Source of the DNA: Porticoccaceae bacterium
GTDB taxonomy: Bacteria; Pseudomonadota; Gammaproteobacteria; Pseudomonadales; Porticoccaceae
Direction of reading: 5' to 3'
Assembly (NCBI GenBank): GCA_021773435.1
Contig: JAJFKC010000012.1
Span: 1 to 64,000, forward strand
DNA length: 64,000 nt
A program made the position numbers and the translations under genes. Positions 57,441-64,000 of this stretch are shown in pieces. The notes beneath the pieces were generated by a model. The model had not been told where the DNA came from. It saw only the letters and a program-made list of their open reading frames with translations, and searched no databases. How positions within the stretch are numbered: the first letter of the stretch is position 1; the number at the start of each line of letters is the position of its first letter.

Positions 57441-58123
57441 CTCGGATCTACTTCATCACGGGTACAGATACCGGAGTCGGCAAGACCACCGTCGCTGTGG
57501 CCTTACTGGACGCTGCTGCTGCGCGGGGCTTAACAACGGCTGCGATTAAGCCCGTGGCCGCCGGTTGCGAAATAACGTCCCAGGGTTTGCGTAATGACGA
57601 CGCACTTGAATTGCAGGCTGCCACCACCGTTCCGCTGAGTTATCAGCAAATCAACCCTGTGGCACTGGAACCGACTATCGCTCCACACTTTGCTGCGCGG
57701 CAGGCAGATATAAATCTAAAAGCTGCAGAACTGGCCGAATACTGCCGAGCAACACTTGCGCTGAATGCGAACTTTACGGTTATAGAAGGGGCCGGTGGTT
57801 GGCGGGTGCCACTTAATGATCAGGAAACCTTCGCTGACATCGTGCGACTATTAAAGGCATCGGTGATTCTTGTGGTCGACATCAAACTGGGCTGTCTTAA
57901 TCACGCGTTATTGACTGCTGAGGCCATCGCTGCCGATGGACTAATGCTGGCAGGGTGGGTGGCCAATCGAACCGGCGCTCAAGACCCTTGTCATCAACAA
58001 ATGGTTGAAGACTTGAAAAGCCGGCTCGACTGCCCCTTACTTGGCGACCTACCGAATGTGGATGCTAGCGATAAAAAAGAATTATCGGCGATTATTGATG
58101 TTAGCCCTTTATTGAGGCCCTGA
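57437..58123 (+). CDS. bioD: Dethiobiotin synthetase BioD
   Basis: This 228-residue enzyme closes the ureido ring of dethiobiotin with ATP and CO2. Walker-like GTDTGVGKTTVAVAL lies near the N-terminus, IKPVAAG follows and IEGAGGWRVPL carries the substrate-binding loop. Its start overlaps the bioF stop. No bioH or bioC gene sits in this operon, unlike the bioBFHCD order of pseudomonads. Confidence 0.93.
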   Translation: MTRIYFITGTDTGVGKTTVAVALLDAAAARGLTTAAIKPVAAGCEITSQGLRNDDALELQAATTVPLSYQQINPVALEPTIAPHFAARQADINLKAAELAEYCRATLALNANFTVIEGAGGWRVPLNDQETFADIVRLLKASVILVVDIKLGCLNHALLTAEAIAADGLMLAGWVANRTGAQDPCHQQMVEDLKSRLDCPLLGDLPNVDASDKKELSAIIDVSPLLRP

Positions 58124-58194
58124 TCTTGACTGTGTTCTTCACTGGCTTGTGTTAAGCAGTTTAGCGTTGTAATTCTGACCATTTGCAATGACTC

Positions 58195-58752
58195 TCAGCC
58201 AGCTTTTCGCTGATTCATAAGTGTTTTACAAAAGTCCATCAACTGCTCAAAGTCATAAGGAACTTCTTCCATAGTCTCTGGATGCCACATGCTTCGGCTC
58301 GAGCGCTGCAGGATGTGCCCCCCGTAGACGTGAAGACCACACAGCGGTTGTTCCGGCGAAATTTCTATCGCGTGGATGGCATCAGCGCGTAAAGAAAAAA
58401 TCTCAGCCTCTTTGTTTAGCACAACCTCTTTCTCTACTTTTATGCCGCCATCTTCGGTACGGCGATACAGATAATTTTTTTCTTCGCCGTCAAGAATGCC
58501 AATTACCGCCCACATCAAATGATTGTGAATGGGGCTAATAAAATTAGCGGGGGTAAAAACCCGTAGCACGGTCAAGTTTTCGTCGGCATAAAGTGGTGCC
58601 ACATTGTTTTTCGGTGCAGCGTCTGTCAGAGCTTTATTCACGGAGTCGGGATCGCGAAAAGCCTCCTGCATCAGCTCGTTAACTCGACCCTGTGGGTTGT
58701 CACCTTGTACAGCATCTTTACACTGTTCGATAAAATCACCTAGATCAAACAT
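58195..58752 (-). CDS. Cysteine dioxygenase-like cupin protein
   Basis: This cupin of about 185 residues resembles type I cysteine dioxygenases or thiol dioxygenases. The iron ligands would be the two His of SPIHNHLMWAVIGILDGEE and the His of CGLHVYGG. The start MKEKMM at 58767 is less likely than the second Met of the MM pair at 58752, because AAGGAG lies six bases before it (58759-58764). The substrate could be cysteine, 3-mercaptopropionate or another small thiol. It converges with bioD. Confidence 0.75.
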   Translation of the reverse strand: MFDLGDFIEQCKDAVQGDNPQGRVNELMQEAFRDPDSVNKALTDAAPKNNVAPLYADENLTVLRVFTPANFISPIHNHLMWAVIGILDGEEKNYLYRRTEDGGIKVEKEVVLNKEAEIFSLRADAIHAIEISPEQPLCGLHVYGGHILQRSSRSMWHPETMEEVPYDFEQLMDFCKTLMNQRKAG

Positions 58753-59536
58753 CATTTTCTCCTTCATATTATTTTCGGGGTCAGGGTGGGCGTCACTATT
58801 AAACCTTGTGCAGTCTTTCTAGAGACTTGTATTCACCTGGCGTAAGGATATCCAGGCTCGCTAATTTCGCCATTATAGAAACGGTTCCTAACGATTTCGA
58901 TTCAGGAAGATTAGACCCAGCAATTCACCAAGTCCAGCCATTATTCACTGGCGCCACGTAAACAAATAGGATCTTGGTATTAGAGTTCACAGAGGGTTAG
59001 TTCTATCAGAATTGGACGTTTTGCAACCATATGAAGCATGTAGTATTCAATAATAGTTAGGTGTCATGACCACTCGACGATCAATTAATTCTAAACACCA
59101 AAAAGCAGGATATATGCTGCAGTAAGTGCACATAACAAAAGCACACATGGTGAACTAACATCACTTTAGTGGACAAATTGAAACCTGGGCAGAAGAAATA
59201 TTTACTGAGAATGCTCATTAATATCAGGAGGATTCTGAGGGTGCATCATGTTTTTTGTGTCTGGTGCTGGAGTTGAAATCACCGCAGGTTAATACCAGGT
59301 ACTCCCTTAGAAAATTCATTGAGCCAGTGTTAGACTGTATCTGCATTCAGTTTGCTATGCACGAGTGCTGTGTAGCGACCACATAACAAAAATAACTCCC
59401 AACAATACCCCTTCGCGTGGTTAGCATCACCTGGTTGATGGTGTCTAGCTGTCGCACGGTGATTGATGATGGGTTGCAAAAACATATTTACAGATGCGAA
59501 TTTAGCGGCAAGGTCAGCAAATAAATGGGAGTTTTT
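58753..59536. other. Long intergenic region without a supported gene
   Basis: This stretch of about 780 bases separates divergent genes and has low coding potential in all frames. Stop codons are dense and composition is AT-rich. Positions 59161-59262 contain an open frame without a good start or recognisable family. A small hairpin GCTATGCAC...GTGTAGC lies near 59354-59376. It may hold promoters for both flanking genes. It could be decayed DNA. Confidence 0.5.
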
Positions 59537-60958
59537 ATGGTGAAGAAATATGACAAACGCTGGGGAACGGGTTTTTCGCTAGTAGTAATGGCGGCTGCGT
59601 TGGCTTTATCCGCAGAGGCTGCCGAATTTGGTCGGGCGGCAGACATTACAAGTTGGCGCTCCGCAGAGAATCTGCTGCCGAACGAGATCGCACGGCTTGA
59701 TCTGAGCGGCCCCGGACCACGGGATAGCAAAATACCTTACATCCCTGCAGAGCCCTATCCGTTTTCTGTACCTTTCACTGTAGAAGAAATGGCTTTTCGT
59801 GCCATGGAATTTACCCAGCATGCCAGGTGGTCGAGCGTGATAGTCGATGTTTACGGCTCTATGACCGGTGCGGGTTATCTCGATCAGGGTATAACTATCA
59901 CCTATAAACAATGGGTGGCGGAGGCAGCGGGCGTGGGGGGACAGATTCAAACCCAGGCTGGAGAACCCTATCAACGCATGATTCACCATTTCACTTACCC
60001 GCCACGAATCGCTGGTCAGCAACATATGTGGTACGTGAAGCGTTCTGACAAAGCCGTTAAGACCCGTTTGGATATGTTTGTTTATACGCCAAGTCTCAGG
60101 CGAGTGCGAAGAATTCCACAACCCCAGCGGGATGTGCCGTTTCAAAACAGTCCTCAATCTTTTGACGCTATCGTAGGCAGAGACGCCTGGGAGTTTTCGG
60201 TTAAATTGCTCGGCGCTGATGTACTGAAAGAGACTGTGCGTTTCCCGAGCACTCGTTCGCATATCACGTTGCGGCACGCGGATGGCACGTATTATCGTAA
60301 AGCCGTCGCCGATATCAAACTAATGGGCGATGATTACACACACTATGCGGACGAAGGCGGCGTGCCCTGCTTCGTTATTGAGGCAACGCCAAAGGAAGAT
60401 TGGCTACTTGGTTACTATGATCGCAAAGTACTGATCTGGGTTGATCAACAGCATTTTTATCCACTGCGGCTAGAATCTTACGACGAATCAGGCGAGCTGA
60501 TTCTTGTTGAAGAGCGCATGGCCTGGTTGGCGAATCCGGCGTTGGGCGAGCAAGGTTACGCAAAATTTATTACCGCCTATTACGACCCGCGTATCGATTT
60601 GATGAGCTATACACTGCACGATGCGCCAAGGGTTGTCGATATATCAGCCGAGGAGGGGAATTTAGTATTTCGCCCGGATTTTATGCGTCGAAACTGGCTG
60701 AAATCACCTTTGCGCAAGAGTCAGGCTTTGGTTGAATCGCCGGAACAATATTTCCTGCGACCCCATCTGTATCTGCAGAAATTCCCGGGTACGCGGAAAA
60801 TTAATATTTCTGACGAGCTGGCGCGGCGGTTTGCCTCGCAGGAGGAGTTGGGTTATCTGATCTTTGACGATGTCCCCGATCCAGTGCCTGCACATCAAGA
60901 TCAGGTCATGCACACTCCGACTGAAAAAGCCTTTCGATTAAGCATCATTCAAAGATAA
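59537..60958 (+). CDS. DUF1329 family protein
   Basis: This secreted protein of about 473 residues starts at ATG 59537, five bases after GGGAG, and has signal peptide WGTGFSLVVMAAALALSAEA. The rest matches the DUF1329 family: YPFSVPFTVEE, MWYVKRSDKAVKTRLD and RRIPQPQRDVPFQN...DAIVGRDAWEF. Members are often found near RND exporters and DUF1302 genes in hydrocarbon- or steroid-degrading bacteria, with a suspected envelope or lipid-transport role. None of those partners is adjacent here. The next gene is an amidohydrolase on the other strand. Confidence 0.83.
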   Translation: MVKKYDKRWGTGFSLVVMAAALALSAEAAEFGRAADITSWRSAENLLPNEIARLDLSGPGPRDSKIPYIPAEPYPFSVPFTVEEMAFRAMEFTQHARWSSVIVDVYGSMTGAGYLDQGITITYKQWVAEAAGVGGQIQTQAGEPYQRMIHHFTYPPRIAGQQHMWYVKRSDKAVKTRLDMFVYTPSLRRVRRIPQPQRDVPFQNSPQSFDAIVGRDAWEFSVKLLGADVLKETVRFPSTRSHITLRHADGTYYRKAVADIKLMGDDYTHYADEGGVPCFVIEATPKEDWLLGYYDRKVLIWVDQQHFYPLRLESYDESGELILVEERMAWLANPALGEQGYAKFITAYYDPRIDLMSYTLHDAPRVVDISAEEGNLVFRPDFMRRNWLKSPLRKSQALVESPEQYFLRPHLYLQKFPGTRKINISDELARRFASQEELGYLIFDDVPDPVPAHQDQVMHTPTEKAFRLSIIQR

Positions 60959-61011
60959 ACGTTTGCCTGGTTGACAAGGTCAATCGCTAATTAATGGTAA
61001 ACCAACAAAAA

Positions 61012-61049
61012 GCCCGATCTAGTGATTGGTTTAAATCATTAGACCGGGC
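61012..61049 (-). terminator. Intrinsic terminator after the amidohydrolase gene
   Basis: On the minus strand GCCCGGTCTAATGATT pairs with AATCACTAGATCGGGC through a 6-base loop (two G-U type mismatches), followed by TTTTTGTT. It lies 95 bases after the amidohydrolase stop. It also lies 54 bases after the DUF1329 stop and may stop both transcripts, but the T-run is on the minus strand. Confidence 0.7.
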
Positions 61050-61143
61050 GGTACTTAAGTAGCAGTATTTGGTCAGCTGTATTTAGGTAAAGCTATTCAC
61101 GTAAATATGTAATAACGGCTGCTTCATAATTGAGCCTTAAACC

Positions 61144-62259
61144 TTAGCCGACACCCGGCAAATTAAATGCTGCTGCCACATTATCATGAACCACAGCGTT
61201 CTTCTGTGCTTCGGTCAAATGTGCCATTTGTTTACCCAGTATTTCCTGCGAACGCGGGTAAGTTGAATCAGTATGAGGATAATCACTGGCCCAGACCAGC
61301 TTGTTGTTGTTAACCAGTTTTTCTGACTCGTAAGCGGTTTCATCGTCCTGGAAAGTAAACCAGATATTGTCGCGGATATAATGACTGGGCGGCTTGGATA
61401 TCCACCGGGACAGTCCACTGCCGAGTCGTTCCGCACCATGATCAGCGCGATACATATAATGAGGTACCCAGCCAGCATCACCTTCGGCGATGACCATTTT
61501 CAGTTTCGGAAAGCGCTCGAAAACACCGCTAAATACAAATATACCCATAATATCCTGCACACCGCGAATAATATTCAAAAAACCAAGGGCAGCAGGGCCT
61601 CTCTCGGGTTTGAATGCAGAGGCGACATCATGGCCTTTCATGGTCAGAATATGGAAGCACAGGGGCATATCCAGATCGACCGCACATTGCCACAGGGCGT
61701 CATAGTCAGGGTGATCATAATCTTCATGCTGGGGGTTGCCCGTCATCATCATGCCAACCATGCCCATTTCTTTGGCGCGACGAAAATCTTCGATGGTTTC
61801 GTCAATGGAAGCTACAGCCGTTTGTGCGAGACCGAATAATCGGGTAGGGGCCCCGCCGCAAAACGTTTCGAGCCAGCGATTATAGGCGTTAAAGCAGGCG
61901 CTTTTGTAGGCGTAATCTTCAAGGCCGCAAAGCACCATGCCGACCGAGGCATAGATGAGTTCGGCAGTGATATTCTCTTCGTCCTGAATGGCCATGCGGG
62001 CTTTTGGATCCCAGCTTCCCCGGGCTAGCTCATCAAAATTGGCATTGCGTTGTATACGTAATTCGTCCGGCGGAATGCCCGCGCCAGCCAGCAAACCCAG
62101 CGGCAACGAGTTCTTCATACCTTCAACGACAAAGCAATCGACCCCGTGCTTGTTTTTTTCTATATGGGGGGCGATTGAACGGTATTTTGGATCAATAAAA
62201 TCAACATAACAGTTGGGTGGTTCGACAATATGAGAATCGGCGGATATACAGGGTTTCAT
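61144..62259 (-). CDS. Metal-dependent amidohydrolase (amidohydrolase 2 family)
   Basis: This 371-residue TIM-barrel hydrolase/decarboxylase-like protein has N-terminal SADSHIVEPP (metal-binding D-x-H), CFHILTMKG in the middle, and WASDYPHTDSTYPRS with the terminal Asp. Members include decarboxylases of aromatic acids and lactone or amide hydrolases. The substrate is unknown. It is a single gene transcribed towards the DUF1329 gene. Confidence 0.82.
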   Translation of the reverse strand: MKPCISADSHIVEPPNCYVDFIDPKYRSIAPHIEKNKHGVDCFVVEGMKNSLPLGLLAGAGIPPDELRIQRNANFDELARGSWDPKARMAIQDEENITAELIYASVGMVLCGLEDYAYKSACFNAYNRWLETFCGGAPTRLFGLAQTAVASIDETIEDFRRAKEMGMVGMMMTGNPQHEDYDHPDYDALWQCAVDLDMPLCFHILTMKGHDVASAFKPERGPAALGFLNIIRGVQDIMGIFVFSGVFERFPKLKMVIAEGDAGWVPHYMYRADHGAERLGSGLSRWISKPPSHYIRDNIWFTFQDDETAYESEKLVNNNKLVWASDYPHTDSTYPRSQEILGKQMAHLTEAQKNAVVHDNVAAAFNLPGVG

Positions 62260-62668
62260 GAGATAACTCCGAAAAGTTTTTAAGGGGTGAACGTGCTAGT
62301 AAATGTATAGAGACAAATAATTTGGCTTTGGATAATCGAGATAATAACCTTGAATACTAGACATTGGCCTGGCTCAGGTCAATTCAATAAGAAAAGTGGG
62401 GTCTAACAGGGGCAGGATATTATCGCTGGGCGCATTTTAATGAATATATGGTAGCCGGGTAAAGCACTTGAGCTTAGGTACGACCAAAAACGGCAGGAAG
62501 ATAGTCCTGAATAGAGATTAAAAAAGCCTGGCGGTTTATCTAGTCGGATAATAGGTGTCTAATGTATCGGTGATATTTACTTGCCGTTAGTAGTAAATAA
62601 ATTTGTGGGTATGGCTGTATTGTGGCCTTAAAAGGGTTCCTTTCCTGGGATCCTGATGGAGTGGGTGT
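62260..62668. other. Divergent intergenic region before the efflux lipoprotein gene
   Basis: These 409 bases lie between the amidohydrolase start and the outer-membrane efflux gene and hold no supported gene. They should include promoters for both directions. No clear operator was seen. Confidence 0.45.
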
Positions 62669-64000
62669 TTGGCTAAACGTCTGATTGTGCTCGTCGCTTT
62701 GGGCACGCAATTGCTGCTCAGTTGCACGGTGGGACCGGATTATTTCAGGCCGATTAGCCGTGCGGCGATCTCTTCAGAGTTTTTGTCGTCGAGTATCGTC
62801 GATGGGTCGCAAGCAACACTAAACCAGCAAGCGACGCACAAGAACGAGAATCAATGGTGGCTTGGTTATGAGGATCCCATTCTCGACGGCTGGATCAAGC
62901 AGCTAAGCGCCGATAACCTTGATTTAAAAGCCGCGGCCGAACGTTTTGTACAGGCTCAGCAACAGTTGCGTATACAGCGTGGCGCCTGGTGGCCTTTTTT
63001 TGGTGTAAATGGTGACAGCTCGCGTAGTTTTGCACCCGATCTGTTAGACAGCAAAGCACGGTCTTATCGTTCCGATATTGGTATTAATGGGCTTATCTCG
63101 TGGCAGGTGGATTTGTTTGGCCGGACACGTCGAGCGGTTGAATCCGCCGAATACAGCGCTTTGGCGAGCGCCAGTGACCATCAGGGGTTACTACAGACGC
63201 TGATTGCCCAGCTGGTAAGACAACGCTCGGTATTGGCATTGCTAGCTCGCGAAATCGATATACAGCAAGGCATCGTTAATAGTCGAGAACAAACCTTAAA
63301 CACGGTCTCGCGGCGTTATAAACTGGGTGTCAAAAATGTTTCAGCGGTGGGTGTCCATTCCGCCCGAGAAAACTCCAGCACAGCCCAGGCTCAATTGGTG
63401 CTTCTGCAACAACAATATAAAGAAACCCTGCTGAGCGTCGAAGTGCTGTTAAATCAGCGGCCCGGTTCTCTGCAAACCGTTGAGTCATTGTTTCCCTTGC
63501 TGCCGCCGGGACGGGTGCCTGATGTAGGCACGCCAGCCATGTTGCTTGACCGCCGTCCCGACATTGTCGGTAGTGAGTTACGCTTAATGGCAGCTAACGC
63601 CGGGATCGGCGTGGCCATTGCGGATCTCTATCCTGATCTAACACTGTCGGCCAGTCGCGGCTTTAGCAACGATGAATTATCAGGCTTGTTGACCAACAAT
63701 AATGCGGTGGGTCTGATCGCTGGTAAGGTGACATCGCGACTCTTTGAAGGCGGGCGGCTACGCGCTCAGGTGCATCTTCGTGAAGCTCAGGCCAGAGAGC
63801 TGAGCTGGCGATATGCGCAAACCGTACTCACTGCAATGGCAGAGGTCGAAACCGCGCTGGTTCAGGAACAATATCTGCGACAACAGGTCGATAACTTGCA
63901 GGCTAGTGCGGTGTCAGCACGCCAGGCCGAAACGCTGAGCCAGGAGCGCTATCAACGCGGTATCACGACGCTACTGGAATTGTTAGAAACCCAGCGGCGC
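62669..64000 (+). CDS. TolC/NodT-family outer-membrane efflux lipoprotein (partial)
   Basis: This is the start of an outer-membrane channel protein; 444 codons are in the window and the frame runs off the end. A TTG start at 62669 has SD GGAG seven bases upstream. The signal peptide ends in a lipobox LLLSC followed by TVGPDYFRP, the classic NodT beginning. WWLGYEDPILDGWI, LKAAAERFVQAQQQLRIQRGAWW and LLDRRPDIVGSE are the OEP repeat motifs. It should pair with an RND or MFS pump and an adaptor encoded further right. Alternative: OprM-type. Confidence 0.88.
   Translation, partial: MAKRLIVLVALGTQLLLSCTVGPDYFRPISRAAISSEFLSSSIVDGSQATLNQQATHKNENQWWLGYEDPILDGWIKQLSADNLDLKAAAERFVQAQQQLRIQRGAWWPFFGVNGDSSRSFAPDLLDSKARSYRSDIGINGLISWQVDLFGRTRRAVESAEYSALASASDHQGLLQTLIAQLVRQRSVLALLAREIDIQQGIVNSREQTLNTVSRRYKLGVKNVSAVGVHSARENSSTAQAQLVLLQQQYKETLLSVEVLLNQRPGSLQTVESLFPLLPPGRVPDVGTPAMLLDRRPDIVGSELRLMAANAGIGVAIADLYPDLTLSASRGFSNDELSGLLTNNNAVGLIAGKVTSRLFEGGRLRAQVHLREAQARELSWRYAQTVLTAMAEVETALVQEQYLRQQVDNLQASAVSARQAETLSQERYQRGITTLLELLETQRR

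Overview
The window reads as ordinary chromosomal DNA of a free-living, probably marine, gammaproteobacterium. The housekeeping anchors are lineage-specific: smc-zipA-ligA with a Pseudomonas-sized LigA of about 790 residues, fldB, trmL, a fimX-like gene next to serB, the efp/epmA/epmB module, and comF divergent from bioB-bioF-bioD. Accessory content is dominated by acyl-CoA chemistry (three CoA-transferase/racemase or ligase genes, four acyl-CoA dehydrogenases, two MaoC hydratases, three or more SDRs), a Rieske dioxygenase and three HSL-type esterases. This suggests a catabolic generalist growing on aromatic, terpenoid or steroid-like compounds. Assignment to a Spongiibacteraceae/Cellvibrionales-type genome is an inference from this mix, not a measured result. 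I saw no rRNA, tRNA, CRISPR array or intact mobile element.

Layout. 1-7053: the end of an unknown gene, a triple hairpin, a type III CoA-transferase, a modABC molybdate transporter on the minus strand, an AT-rich stretch, an array of 14-bp repeats carrying GATC that runs into the TTG start of a MaoC gene, a second MaoC gene and an acyl-CoA dehydrogenase. 7309-10609: a membrane PAS-GGDEF-EAL protein with a degenerate EAL domain, then fldB and trmL. 10930-18365: smc, zipA, ligA and a conserved unknown. 18673-23737: an MFS transporter, a SpoU methyltransferase, xthA, a Nudix hydrolase with an 18-bp repeat tail, and an acyl-CoA dehydrogenase. 23738-25073: an AT-rich, decayed island with a nonsense-split lipoprotein gene, short repeats and a possible IS3-type end.

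25074-35765 is the main catabolic block: a BphB-type cis-diol dehydrogenase and a TauE permease on the minus strand, then dioxygenase beta and alpha subunits and an SDR on the plus strand. Facing these is a minus-strand operon of alpha-methylacyl-CoA racemase and two acyl-CoA dehydrogenases, followed by two tandem HSL esterases. 35955-39443 is a GT2/GT39/TVP38 envelope-glycan locus. 39552-45544 holds a sulfotransferase, a cupin, a GNAT, a truncated duplicate of an esterase just ahead of its intact copy, an acyl-CoA ligase and an HSD17B10-type dehydrogenase.

45525-58752 returns to core genes: a sensor-like membrane protein, serB, the fimX-like gene, epmB, efp, epmA (apparently frameshifted at a run of nine Ts), cysE, comF, bioBFD and a cysteine-dioxygenase-like cupin. 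59537-64000 has a DUF1329 protein, an amidohydrolase and the start of a TolC/NodT-type outer-membrane efflux lipoprotein that runs off the window.

How the genes may work together: ligases and CoA-transferases activate acids, the racemase sets the 2-methyl stereochemistry, acyl-CoA dehydrogenases, MaoC hydratases and SDRs carry out beta-oxidation steps, and the dioxygenase with its diol dehydrogenase opens aromatic substrates. No ferredoxin, ferredoxin reductase or ring-cleavage gene is present, so the aromatic pathway must be completed elsewhere. The molybdate transporter may supply a molybdoenzyme that is not in this window.
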